A stretch of DNA of 64,000 nt from Roseomonas sp. OT10. GTDB lineage: Bacteria > Pseudomonadota > Alphaproteobacteria > Acetobacterales > Acetobacteraceae. How positions within the stretch are numbered: position 1 is the stretch's first letter; each line of letters starts with the position of its first letter. The stretch is taken from assembly GCF_020991085.1 (NCBI RefSeq), contig NZ_CP087719.1, positions 5,131,001 to 5,195,000 on the forward strand, written 5' to 3'. The notes beneath the pieces are model-generated. The model ran no database searches. It had not been told where the DNA came from and saw only the letters and a program-made list of their open reading frames with translations. Positions 6,740 to 15,321 of this stretch are shown here, piece by piece. Both the position numbers and the translations under genes were made by a program.

Positions 6740-6918
6740 GCCACCCTCCCCAGCAGGCGCGCCAGGCGCCGCAGCTCGGCCACCACCTCGCTCTTGTCCT
6801 CGTGGAACCGGTGCGGGTCGCGGTGGCTCGGGGACAGGCGGGATACCCGCTCGGCCAGGGCTTCAAGGGTGGAGGATGGGAGCTGAACGGCAAGGCGATC
6901 CCCGCGCTCCAGCCTCAC
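6736..6918 (-). CDS. Small hypothetical protein (60 aa) in the primase operon
   Basis: The frame is open to 7098, but I place the start at GTG 6918, where GTGA overlaps the preceding stop codon. That leaves a 60-residue protein beginning VRLERGDRLAVQLPSSTLEA and ending in a leucine-rich helix SEVVAELRRLARLLGRV. There is a His/Arg-rich centre (PSHRDPHRFHED). No function is recognisable. Its coupling to both neighbours argues that it is real. Confidence 0.5.
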   Translation of the reverse strand: MRLERGDRLAVQLPSSTLEALAERVSRLSPSHRDPHRFHEDKSEVVAELRRLARLLGRVA

Positions 6919-7172
6919 GGCCCCCGCTCCTTGATCGCCCGTTTCATGAGCTGGTCCACGGCCTGATAGGCGCCGCGCATCCCACCCGCCTTCGTCTTGA
7001 AGCCATGGTCGCGAAGCCGCTCGATCAGCCGATCCCGAACCTCGATCCAGGATCGCCCAGGGACGCCGCCGCGACAGGCGGCCACCACCTCCGGCCACAG
7101 AGCCTTCAGCGCTTCCTCTCGCTGCCGGATGTCAGGGTTGGCGGAGCAAAGGAACGGGCTGTCGTAGGTCAT
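6915..7172 (-). CDS. Small hypothetical protein (85 aa) downstream of primase
   Basis: The protein begins MTYDSPFLCSANPDIRQREE and is helical and charged: EEALKALWPEVVAACRGGVP, then IEVRDRLIERLRDHGFKTKA and QAVDQLMKRAIKE. Aromatic and charged residues alternate as in small DNA-associated phage proteins, but no family is evident. It follows the primase gene after an 88-base gap full of palindromes and overlaps the next gene by GTGA. Confidence 0.55.
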   Translation of the reverse strand: MTYDSPFLCSANPDIRQREEALKALWPEVVAACRGGVPGRSWIEVRDRLIERLRDHGFKTKAGGMRGAYQAVDQLMKRAIKERGP

Positions 7173-7187
7173 GGCGACATCCTCGCG

Positions 7188-7302
7188 GGTGGAGGGGGTG
7201 GAGGGTGGTGGGGGGTCTTCCGGTTAACCGCACTAGGTGCGTGCACGCACGCCTCATGGATCATGCGGATAACCCTCCACCACCCTCCACCCCTCCACCC
7301 CA
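7188..7302. repeat. G-rich inverted repeat flanking two perfect palindromes
   Basis: A G-rich arm (7188-7216) and its near-exact reverse complement (about 7271-7301) are built from GGGTGGAGG units and differ by about two changes. Between them lie CGGTTAACCG (7221-7230) and GTGCGTGCACGCAC (7237-7250), both perfect palindromes. The right arm encodes the Gly-rich C-terminus of the primase. The structure could block or terminate transcription, or it may be a replication-related element. Confidence 0.55.
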
Positions 7303-9639
7303 CCCAGGGCGGGCGGTCGGCTGGAGCCCGATGCCGCGAACCCACTGGATGCCCTTGTTCGTGGCGTACCGGAGCCCCTGGGTTCGCTCGATCATGCCGC
7401 GCAGGCGGCGGTTGTCCGGCTCGGGCTCCCCGTTCGCCTGGCACCACTGGTGGAAGCTGCCCAGCAGGGCGGCGGGCTTGGTGCTGAGGGTGGCGTCCAG
7501 GATGCAGCACTCGGCCAACCAGCGGGCGAAGTAGTCCTGCTCCGCGAAGTATTCCGCCGTCGCCTCGATCACCACTGGCGGACGCATCAGCCCGTCGCGC
7601 TGCCACAGCAGGCAGCCGTCCAGCATCCATGCCAGGATGCCCGGCCACTCCGCCTTCAGCTTCTCCTCCAGCTCTGCATCCTTGACCGCCGGCTTGCGGG
7701 TGAAGGGCACCAGGTTCATCCGGCGCCGCATCGCCTCGTCCAGGTTCTTCAGCACGGGCTTGTGGTTGCCGATGATCGTGAGCTTGAACTGCGGGGTGTA
7801 GGTGAAGAAGTCCTGCCGCATGAACCGCGCCGTGACGGGATCGCCGCCGGTCATCTGCTTGATCCGCTGCTCCGCCCAGGTGCGCCCCTCCTCCGTCTCG
7901 GAGGACACGACCATGCGGGCTCCGCGCAGCGCGGCGAGGTCGGTGGGGTGCTTCTCGCCATGGCTCGCCGTGAAGGTGTCCATGGCCGCCACCGCGGCAT
8001 AGTCGCCCATGATCTTCGCCACGGTGTTCAGGAAGACGCTCTTGCCGTTGCCGCCGGCCCCGTGCCCGAACAGCAGGGCTTGCTCGCGGGTCAGGCCGGT
8101 GAGGCAGTAGCCGCACCACCGCTGGAGGAAGCCGATCAGCGCATCATCCCTGCCGGTCGTCTCATCCAGGAACCGCAGCCAGCGGTCCGGCGGCACCTCG
8201 CGCGAGGGCGCCACGGCCGCCACCCGGGTCATCATGTCTTCCGGCCGGGCCAGCCGCATCCGGCCTGTGCGCAGGTCCACCGTGCCGCCCGGCGTCGCCA
8301 GCAGCATGGGGTCGGCGTCCCAGTCCTCCGCCACCGCGGCATGCGCGGGGTCACGTTGGGCGAACTTCTCCACCCCGGCGGCGAAGGCGGCCTTGCCGGT
8401 GATGGCCTGGGTCTTGAACTCGGCCTCCCGGTTGGCCTGCGCCACCAGCGTGCGGGCGAAGCTGAACGCCGCGTGCTTGCGGTCCTGGCGCCAGTGGGTG
8501 CCGGCCCACTCGAACCAGGCGCCCGTGCTGTGGCAGTAGCGCAGCCGGTCGCGGAACTGGCGGGTGAAGGCCAGGGCCACGCCGTGTTCCGTCAGCAGCA
8601 CGTCGTCGTTGGCCGCCTGCGACGCCCGATCCCAGGTGCGGCGTGCCTCCCGCGCGCCGTCCGGCAGGCCCTTGTCGGCCTTCCACGCGGCGGTGTCCGG
8701 GTCCTCCTCCAGCCGGTCCAGGAAGGCGGCATAGTCGCCTCCCGCCCGCTTCACCTCGGCGGCCATGCGGAACGCCTTGGCGCTGCGGCTGCCGTCCTTG
8801 CCGCCCCCCTTGGTACCCTGCGCCCCGGATCGGCTGCGGGGCCGCTCCTGGCTCTCTCCGGAGGCGCCCGCGGCCATGCCGGGGCCGGCCTCCTGGACCA
8901 GCCACAGCAGGTCCGCCAGCGCCGCCGGGCGCAGCTCCTCCGGCGCGTCCGCGTGCCGCTCGCCCGTCACGGCGAAGAACCGGCCGGAGATGTAGAACTC
9001 GATGCCCGGCGGGTGGTCGCCGCCCTTCCTGGCCCACTTCCGGCCCGTCGCCGTGCCCATGGCCTGCCGCAGGGCGGGTGCGTCCGCCGCGTCGTAGAGG
9101 AAGAACAGCTTCACCCCGGAGCCGGAGGGCGACACCTCGGCATAGGTCGGGAAGCGCGTCAGCACGGGCAGCGCCCAGGGCGCCAGGTCGCCCGTCTCGG
9201 CCCGGCAGGTGTCGAGGTCGATCCCACCGATGCACAAGCCGTCCTGCTCGCCCAGCTCCAGCCCGATCCCGCCCGAGCCGAAGGGCCGGGGGAGCTGCGC
9301 CGCGCGTGCCTCGGCTTCCGGCCGGCGGCCCCAGGTGGCCGGCGCGTCCGCCTTCGCCTTCCGGCCGTCCGGGGCGTAGGGGACCTTCGTCGGCTTGCCC
9401 TGCGGCCCGCGGCCCTCCGTCTGCCAAGCAACCCAGCGCGGGTGGGTGGCAAGGGTGGCGAGGGTGACGGGAAAAGGCTTGTCGTCAGCCTCGTTTGGTG
9501 GGACACCATGCCTCGGATCGCCAGTAAAATGGCGGGCCTCGGAAGTGTCCCAGTCGTTAGCAGGCGACTGATTCAGCGAGACTTCCGGACGCCGCCCCTG
9601 GGCATTCTCCCCATCCTGACAGCGCCGCCTTCCGTTCAC
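7261..9639 (-). CDS. Bifunctional primase / D5-type superfamily 3 helicase of the element
   Basis: About 792 residues if it begins at GTG 9639; no ATG lies in this frame near the start, so the start is uncertain. The N-terminal primase-polymerase domain shows GGIDLDTC (about 138-145) and SPSGSGVKLFF (about 170-180), the acidic and the S-G-G motifs of AEP-like phage primases. The C-terminal D5/P4-type helicase domain has Walker A GAGGNGKS (about 527-534), then SSETEEGRTWAEQRIKQMTG and FKLTIIGNHKPVL (sensor). Such proteins initiate replication of P4-like satellites and phages. The last residues (GGGVEGGGG) come from the inverted repeat. It is the outermost gene of the element on this side. Confidence 0.88.
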   Translation of the reverse strand: MNGRRRCQDGENAQGRRPEVSLNQSPANDWDTSEARHFTGDPRHGVPPNEADDKPFPVTLATLATHPRWVAWQTEGRGPQGKPTKVPYAPDGRKAKADAPATWGRRPEAEARAAQLPRPFGSGGIGLELGEQDGLCIGGIDLDTCRAETGDLAPWALPVLTRFPTYAEVSPSGSGVKLFFLYDAADAPALRQAMGTATGRKWARKGGDHPPGIEFYISGRFFAVTGERHADAPEELRPAALADLLWLVQEAGPGMAAGASGESQERPRSRSGAQGTKGGGKDGSRSAKAFRMAAEVKRAGGDYAAFLDRLEEDPDTAAWKADKGLPDGAREARRTWDRASQAANDDVLLTEHGVALAFTRQFRDRLRYCHSTGAWFEWAGTHWRQDRKHAAFSFARTLVAQANREAEFKTQAITGKAAFAAGVEKFAQRDPAHAAVAEDWDADPMLLATPGGTVDLRTGRMRLARPEDMMTRVAAVAPSREVPPDRWLRFLDETTGRDDALIGFLQRWCGYCLTGLTREQALLFGHGAGGNGKSVFLNTVAKIMGDYAAVAAMDTFTASHGEKHPTDLAALRGARMVVSSETEEGRTWAEQRIKQMTGGDPVTARFMRQDFFTYTPQFKLTIIGNHKPVLKNLDEAMRRRMNLVPFTRKPAVKDAELEEKLKAEWPGILAWMLDGCLLWQRDGLMRPPVVIEATAEYFAEQDYFARWLAECCILDATLSTKPAALLGSFHQWCQANGEPEPDNRRLRGMIERTQGLRYATNKGIQWVRGIGLQPTARPGWGGGVEGGGGLSA

Positions 9640-9682
9640 CCCGTCGCGATGCCGGGCGGCTGCTTCCTGCCGCACACTGCCG
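9640..9682. other. Probable right boundary of the integrated element
   Basis: Only 43 bases separate the primase start from the stop codon of the chromosomal hydantoinase gene, so the element must end here or slightly inside. The matching attachment repeat would lie left of the window beyond the integrase, so the core sequence cannot be identified from this window. Confidence 0.35.
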
Positions 9683-11740
9683 TCATCCCGCGGGCATCGC
9701 GGCCCGCAGCAGGATCGCGCCGGATTCGTGCACCTCGCCGGACCAGCCGGGCGGAACCAGCGTCGTCGCGTCGAGCTGCGTGACGATGGCCGGCCCCTCG
9801 AACCGGTCCCCGGCCCCCAGCGCGGCGCGGTCGTAGAGCGCCGCGTCCCGGCTGCCCCCGGCGAAGTGCACGCGCTGCGTGCCCACCGGCACGGCGCCGT
9901 CGCCGGGCGGCAGGGTCGCGGCCACGGCGGGCGGCAGCAGCCCCGCCGCCTCCACGCGCAGGGTGACGATCTCGGGCGTTCCCTCCGGCAGGTCGAAGCC
10001 GTACAGCGCCCGGTGCGCGCCGGCGAAATCCGCGGCCGCCCGGGCCACGCCGCCGCGCCAGGGCACGGCCAGCTCGCTGCCCTGGCCGGCATAGCGCATC
10101 AGCACCACCCGCTCCCGCCGCCGGGAGGCGGGGGCGACCTGCTCCTCCGCCAGCCAGTCCTCCGCCTCGGCCTCCAGCGCGGCGAAGGCGGCTTCGATCG
10201 CGGGGTCGGCCGCCTCCCCGGGCAGGAGGGAGCGGCTGAACTCCGCGCGCAGGTCCGCGGCCAGCAGCCCCTGGGCGCAGAGCACGCCCGGCGAGGGCGG
10301 CACCAGCACCGTGCCGATCCCCAGCATCCGCGCCAGCGCGCAGCCATGCAGCGGCCCGGCCCCGCCGAAGGGGGCCAGGGCGAAGTCGCGCGGATCGTGG
10401 CCACGCTCCACGGACACGACGCGCAGCGCGCCGACCATGTTGGAATCCGCGATGGCCAGGATGCCGCGCGCGGCGGCGTGCAGGTCCAGCCCCAGCGGCT
10501 CCGCCACCTCGCGGCGCACCGCCGCCTCGGCCGCCCCCACGTCCAGCACCATGCGCCCGCCCAGCAGCCGCGGCGGCAGGTGGCCGAGCACGACATGCGC
10601 GTCCGTCACCGTCGCCTGCGTCCCGCCCAGCCCGTAGCAGGCGGGGCCAGGCCGGGCGCCGGCGCTTTCCGGCCCCACGGCGAGCGCGCCGTCGCGGGTG
10701 ACGCGCGCCAGCGAGCCGCCGCCGGCGCCGATCGTCACCATGTCCACCATGGGCAGGGGCAGGGGCCATTCCCCCACCTTGCCATGCTGGGTGAGGCCGA
10801 TGGCCCCGCCGCGCAGCAGGCAGATGTCGGCGCTGGTGCCGCCGATATCGACGGTGAGGATGTCGGGCACCCCGGCCGCCTGCGCCACCGCCCGCGCGCC
10901 CACCACCCCGGCCGCCGGGCCGGACAGCGCGGTGACGGCCGGGGCGCGGCGGATGGAGGTGGCGCCGGCCACGCCGCCATTCGACTTCATCAGCAGCAGC
11001 GGCGCCGCGATGCGCGCCTCCGCCAGCCGCTCCTCCAGCCGGCGGACATAGGTGGAGACCGCCGGCATCACCTGGGCATTCAGGATCGTGGCGAGCGAGC
11101 GCTCGTATTCCCGCACCACCGGCAGCACGTCGGAGGAGGCGGTGACCGCGATCCCGGGCAGGGCCTCGCGCAGCATCGCCGCCACGCGGGCCTCGTGCGC
11201 CGGGGCGGCGAAGGCGTGCAGCAGGCAGACGGCGACGGCGGAGACCCCCGCGGCACGGCAGGCTGCGGCCGCGTCGGCGACGCTGGCCTCATCCAGCGGG
11301 GTCAGCACCGTGCCGTCGGCCGCGACGCGCTCCACCACCTCGAAGACGCGGGAGGGCGGGACGGGGCGCGCGGGCTTCACCCAGGCATGCAGGTTGGCAC
11401 GGCGCGGGATGTCCTGCCGCCCGATCTCCAGCACGTGGCGGAAGCCCGCGGTGGTGACGAGGGCCGTCGTGGCGCCCTTGCCCTCCAGGATCAGGTTGGT
11501 CGCCACGGTGGTGCCGTGCAGCACCCGCCCCACCCGCGCCTCCGCCTCGCCCGCCGCCTCCAGGGCCAGGCGTACGCCGGTCAGGAAGGCTTCCGAGGGG
11601 TCCTGCGGCGTGGAGGGGGTCTTGGCCGTCCAGGCGCGGCCGGTGGCGTCGTCCTGCAAAGTGATGTCGGTGAAGGTGCCGCCGATGTCGACCGCGACCG
11701 AAAGGGGGGCCACGGAAAGGTCCGCGTCAGTCGAGGGCAT
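9683..11740 (-). CDS. hyuA: Hydantoinase/oxoprolinase subunit A (ATP-dependent)
   Basis: The 685-residue protein has the actin-like ATPase signatures of HyuA: SVAVDIGGTFTDITL near the N-terminus and ILTVDIGGTSADI around residue 300, plus TTVATNLILEGKG and LAPFGGAGPLHG. I start it at 11740, where GGGAG sits 8 bases upstream. An ATG six bases earlier is too close to that site. With subunit B (previous gene, 14-base overlap) it opens hydantoin or 5-oxoproline rings using ATP. The gene closes an operon headed by an oligopeptide ABC transporter, suggesting that imported cyclic amide or pyroglutamyl compounds are the substrates. The precise substrate is not deducible. Its 3' end abuts the phage-like element. 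Confidence 0.93.
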   Translation of the reverse strand: MPSTDADLSVAPLSVAVDIGGTFTDITLQDDATGRAWTAKTPSTPQDPSEAFLTGVRLALEAAGEAEARVGRVLHGTTVATNLILEGKGATTALVTTAGFRHVLEIGRQDIPRRANLHAWVKPARPVPPSRVFEVVERVAADGTVLTPLDEASVADAAAACRAAGVSAVAVCLLHAFAAPAHEARVAAMLREALPGIAVTASSDVLPVVREYERSLATILNAQVMPAVSTYVRRLEERLAEARIAAPLLLMKSNGGVAGATSIRRAPAVTALSGPAAGVVGARAVAQAAGVPDILTVDIGGTSADICLLRGGAIGLTQHGKVGEWPLPLPMVDMVTIGAGGGSLARVTRDGALAVGPESAGARPGPACYGLGGTQATVTDAHVVLGHLPPRLLGGRMVLDVGAAEAAVRREVAEPLGLDLHAAARGILAIADSNMVGALRVVSVERGHDPRDFALAPFGGAGPLHGCALARMLGIGTVLVPPSPGVLCAQGLLAADLRAEFSRSLLPGEAADPAIEAAFAALEAEAEDWLAEEQVAPASRRRERVVLMRYAGQGSELAVPWRGGVARAAADFAGAHRALYGFDLPEGTPEIVTLRVEAAGLLPPAVAATLPPGDGAVPVGTQRVHFAGGSRDAALYDRAALGAGDRFEGPAIVTQLDATTLVPPGWSGEVHESGAILLRAAMPAG

Positions 11741-13544
11741 CAGCATAGCTCCCGCGGTGGAAGGCCCGCGCCTCGGGCCGGTCGGCGCGCCGCGCCGCGG
11801 TGGCGGCCGCGTCCACCGCGCCGCTCGCGACCACCACGCCGTAGTCGCGCGCCGCGCCCTCCGGGCTCACCAGCCCGCCCAGCACATCGGCCAGGACGGC
11901 GTCCGCCGGCCGGTCGAAGGGGTGGCCGCGCCCGCCGCCGCCCCCCGTCTCGATGCGCAGGATGTCGCCGCGCACCAGCCGGTTGCCGTCGGAGAGCGGG
12001 CGCAGCACCCGCTCCCGCCCCGTCCCCGGATTCACCACCACGCGCCCGGGTCGCCCGGACTGGCCGCCGGCCGCGCCCCAGGGCGGGTTCTCCACCCCGT
12101 CCACGCGCACCGCCAGCACGGCCTCGTCGGCAAGCACCTCGTACTCGCGCAGGATGCCGCAGCCGCCGCGCCAGCGCCCCGGCCCGCCGCTGTCGCGGTG
12201 CAGCGCGTAGTGGCGCAGGCGCACGGGGTATTCCAGCTCCAGGAACTCGACCGGGTAGTTCTCCTGCGCGACGAAGTAGACGCCGTCGATCCCGTCGGCG
12301 AAGCCGCGCGCGCCATAGCCCACGCCCAGCCCGTCGCTCATCAGGAAGGGCTTTCCCTGGTGCATGCCGCGCAGCAGCATGATGACATAGGCCGCATGCG
12401 CCGCCGGCGCCTCGCCGCCGGCCACCGCGACCAGCCCGTTCAGCGCCGCGAGCGTCCGCATCATGGTCAGGCCGCGCATGCCCAGCGCCGCCGGCCAGCG
12501 CGGCTGCAGCAGCGAGCCCTCGCGCAGGATCACCTCGTCCAGGGATTGCGGGCCGCCGGCATTGACCACCTGGTTCGGGTCGCCGCCGAGGAAGTACATG
12601 CCCAACGCCATGCCCGGCACGTCCGGGTTCATCAGGAAGTTCACCGGGCCGGGCGACTGGTCGTCCGTCTCCGTGGCGTCGAGGATGAAGCGGTCGTCGC
12701 CGTCCGGCGCCGGCTCCCGCGTCAGGGCCAGGCGCAGCCGCAGCGGGCCGTTGCCATGGCCGTCGCCATCGATGCGGTCGGTGAAGCGGTGCGTGCCGAC
12801 GGGGAAGGTGTCGCGCAGCCGGGCGCGCACGATGGCGCGCGTGCGGGCCAGCAACTGCGCCAGCGCATCCGCCAGGATGTCGGGGCCGAAGCGGGCGGCG
12901 ATCTCGCGCATGCGCGTCGCGCCCAGATCCACGCTGGCCATCAGCGCCCGCGCGTCGCCGCGCGCCACGGCGGGATAGCGGCAGTTGCGGTAGAAGATGT
13001 TCAGCGCCGCCTCGTTCAGCGTGCCCGCATCGATCAGCTTCGTCGGCGGGACGATGATGCCCTCGTGGAAGATCTCGGTGGCGTCGGGCGAGATGGAGCC
13101 GGGGCGCAGGCCGCCGATGTCGGCGAAATGGGCCCAGCCCATGACGAAGGCGATGCGCCGCCCCTCGTGGAAGACGGGTGCGAGGAAGACCTGGTCGTTG
13201 GAATGGCTGACCGCGCCGCGCGAGCCGTAGCAGTCGCTGTACCAGTAGAGGTCGCCCTCCCGCATCGCCTCCTTGGGGAAGTGGCGGAAGACCGGCCCGG
13301 TGATGTCGCCGAAGATCGGCACGTTGGAGCCGACCGCCATCACCCCGTCCGCGTCGAACAGCGCGTTGAAGAAGTCCTTCTTCTCGCGGATGAAGGCGGA
13401 CATGGCGGTGCGCTCGATCAGCGCCTCCATCTCCACCTGGGCGGCGCGCATGGCGCCGCGCACGATCTCCAGCGTGACGGGATCGCAGAGCCGGGGCGGG
13501 GGGAGCCGGGACGGGGAGAGCTGGGCGGGCGGGGCGTCGTTCAT
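11727..13544 (-). CDS. hyuB: Hydantoinase/oxoprolinase subunit B
   Basis: The 605-residue protein carries the family-typical opening DPVTLEIVRGAMRAAQVEME, then HSNDQVFLAPVFHEGR, and the conserved HRDSGGPGRWRGGCG and RGHPFDRP segments found in HyuB/oxoprolinase B. Length matches the family (about 550-620). The start at 13544 has GGAGA upstream. It pairs with HyuA, whose start lies inside its last codons, implying coupled 1:1 synthesis. Substrate candidates are hydantoins, 5-oxoproline and related lactams. Confidence 0.93.
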   Translation of the reverse strand: MNDAPPAQLSPSRLPPPRLCDPVTLEIVRGAMRAAQVEMEALIERTAMSAFIREKKDFFNALFDADGVMAVGSNVPIFGDITGPVFRHFPKEAMREGDLYWYSDCYGSRGAVSHSNDQVFLAPVFHEGRRIAFVMGWAHFADIGGLRPGSISPDATEIFHEGIIVPPTKLIDAGTLNEAALNIFYRNCRYPAVARGDARALMASVDLGATRMREIAARFGPDILADALAQLLARTRAIVRARLRDTFPVGTHRFTDRIDGDGHGNGPLRLRLALTREPAPDGDDRFILDATETDDQSPGPVNFLMNPDVPGMALGMYFLGGDPNQVVNAGGPQSLDEVILREGSLLQPRWPAALGMRGLTMMRTLAALNGLVAVAGGEAPAAHAAYVIMLLRGMHQGKPFLMSDGLGVGYGARGFADGIDGVYFVAQENYPVEFLELEYPVRLRHYALHRDSGGPGRWRGGCGILREYEVLADEAVLAVRVDGVENPPWGAAGGQSGRPGRVVVNPGTGRERVLRPLSDGNRLVRGDILRIETGGGGGRGHPFDRPADAVLADVLGGLVSPEGAARDYGVVVASGAVDAAATAARRADRPEARAFHRGSYADALD

Positions 13545-13575
13545 GCGGCTCTCCGGTCGGGCAAGGGGGCGGGGC

Positions 13576-15294
13576 TCACTGGAAGGGCCGCGCGGTTTCC
13601 CGCGTGCCGGCGGGGTAGCAGAGCCTGCCGCCGACGACGCGGTAGCCGGCCTCCTGCAGGAGGCGCCGCGCGGCCTCGAGGCCGCCCCCCGGGGCGCGGG
13701 CCTCGATGCCCGGGTCGTGCCAGAACTCCAGCGCCGGCGAGACCAGCGAGTTCGACGGCACCGCCTGCCCGCCCCAGGCGGCGCCGGCCATCATCTCCCG
13801 GTTCGCCACCGTCGAGAGCGCGCGGCGGAAGGCAGGGTCGGAGAAGGGCGGGCGGCGCAGGTTGAAGGCGGCGTACTGGAAGCCGATGTCCACGCCCTCG
13901 CGCAGCGCGAGGGTGGCGGATTGCGACGCCACCAGGTCCCGCAGCGGCTCCGGGTCGCCGGGATAGTCGGCGAGCACGTTGACCTCCCCGCGGCGGAGTG
14001 CCCCGAGGGTGGATTCGATGTTCGTGATGATGCGGATGATGAGGCGATCCGCCTTCGGCCGGGACCAGTGGTTCGGGTTGGCCTCCAGCACCACCTCCTC
14101 GTTGGTGCGGTGGCGGACGAAGCGGTAGGGGCCGGAGCCGACCGCCTTCTCGTCGAGATAGGATTCCAGGTTCTCCGGGCGGCCCATGTAGTCCCGCAGC
14201 ACCGGCTCCCACAACGCCTTCGGCACGATGTTCAGCTTCGACAGCGTGGCGATCTGGAAGGCGGCATCGGGCTTCCGCAGGGTGAAGCGCACCGTGCGCG
14301 GACCCGTCGCCTCGACCGAGGCGATGTTGGCCACGAAGGGCTTGTACATCGGCGCCTCGTCGCCGGTGCCGGGCAGCCGGAAGGAGAAGACGATGTCCTC
14401 CACGGTCACCGGGGAGCCGTCGTGGAAGGTCATGCCCTCGCGGATCACGCAGTCGATGGTGGTGGGATCGACCAGCGTCACCGTCTCCGCCGCCCAGGGC
14501 TTCGGCAGCCCGTCCGGGCCGACGCGCATCACCCGGTCCCAGACCAGCTCGTTCGCCCAGGAATCGGGGATGCCGCCGATGTTGAAGGGATGGATGACGC
14601 GCACCGGCTCGGTGCTGTTCAGCACGATGTCGCGAAGGTTGCCGGAGGGGGCGAGGCCGATCCAGTTCCAGAAGTTGCGCAGCCCCAGCCCCGCCTGCAT
14701 CACCACGCTGCCCTCGGCGAAGATCCGCTTGTTGAAGGCCTGCAGGTTCACCGGGTGCACGAGGAAGGCATAGGGCTGGTCCTGGTTGATCCGCTCCTGC
14801 AGCTCCCGCATCAGCGCCTGTCGCTTCGGCAGGTCCAGCTCCGTGCGCTGCGCCTCGGCCAGCCGGTCATAATCGGGGCTGCTGTAGCCGACGAAGTTGT
14901 AGCCGCTGGCGATGTTGGCGGAGTGGAAGAGGTTGTAGACCAGCTCATCCGGGTCGCTGCGTTCGGGGCGGCCGGTCATCGCCCACATGGTGGCGTCCCA
15001 GCGCTGCCGCTCGTACCAGACGGTCTGGGTCAGCTGCTGGATCGGCATCGGCCGCAGCTCGATGGTCAGGCCGAGCTTGCGCCATTCCTGCGCCAGCAGC
15101 TCGGCGGCCTGCCAAGCGGCGGGAGCGGCAGCCTGGGGGCGGGTGAGCAGGATGATGGGCCGGATCGGGTCGCCCGCAGCGCCCTGTGCCAGGGCGGGGG
15201 CGGCCATGCCCAGACCAGTCATGTCCAGCCCGGCTATGCCCAGGCCGGCCGAACCGATGGTGGCGGTGCTGAGAAGCAGGGCTCGGCGGCGCAT
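13576..15294 (-). CDS. ABC transporter substrate-binding protein (SBP family 5), circularly permuted order
   Basis: The 572-residue protein has a signal peptide (residues 1-37, ending ALAQG) and a clear AGGAG site. All family-5 peptide-binding segments are present but in a rotated order. The segment normally near the C-terminus (AAELLAQEWRKLGLTIELRP, then GYSSPDYDRLAEAQ at about 134) comes first. The normal N-terminal part follows (FHDGSPVTVEDIVFSF at about 289), and the chain ends at LLQEAGYR, which is normally mid-protein. In the unpermuted homologue at 28719 the same two landmarks are at about 461 and 113. It would act in the periplasm, delivering peptides or related ligands to the permeases encoded upstream. 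It is a paralogue of the protein at 19227. Confidence 0.9.
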   Translation of the reverse strand: MRRRALLLSTATIGSAGLGIAGLDMTGLGMAAPALAQGAAGDPIRPIILLTRPQAAAPAAWQAAELLAQEWRKLGLTIELRPMPIQQLTQTVWYERQRWDATMWAMTGRPERSDPDELVYNLFHSANIASGYNFVGYSSPDYDRLAEAQRTELDLPKRQALMRELQERINQDQPYAFLVHPVNLQAFNKRIFAEGSVVMQAGLGLRNFWNWIGLAPSGNLRDIVLNSTEPVRVIHPFNIGGIPDSWANELVWDRVMRVGPDGLPKPWAAETVTLVDPTTIDCVIREGMTFHDGSPVTVEDIVFSFRLPGTGDEAPMYKPFVANIASVEATGPRTVRFTLRKPDAAFQIATLSKLNIVPKALWEPVLRDYMGRPENLESYLDEKAVGSGPYRFVRHRTNEEVVLEANPNHWSRPKADRLIIRIITNIESTLGALRRGEVNVLADYPGDPEPLRDLVASQSATLALREGVDIGFQYAAFNLRRPPFSDPAFRRALSTVANREMMAGAAWGGQAVPSNSLVSPALEFWHDPGIEARAPGGGLEAARRLLQEAGYRVVGGRLCYPAGTRETARPFQ

Positions 15295-15321
15295 CGGCGT
15301 AGCTCCTTGTGCTTCGGGCGG

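Noticed and set aside
11052-13865. Very long + strand frame opposite hyuA/hyuB
   Set aside because: It is antisense to two well-recognised hydantoinase genes. Its translation is Arg/Ala/Gly/His-rich with no family resemblance, as expected from codon bias in high-GC DNA.
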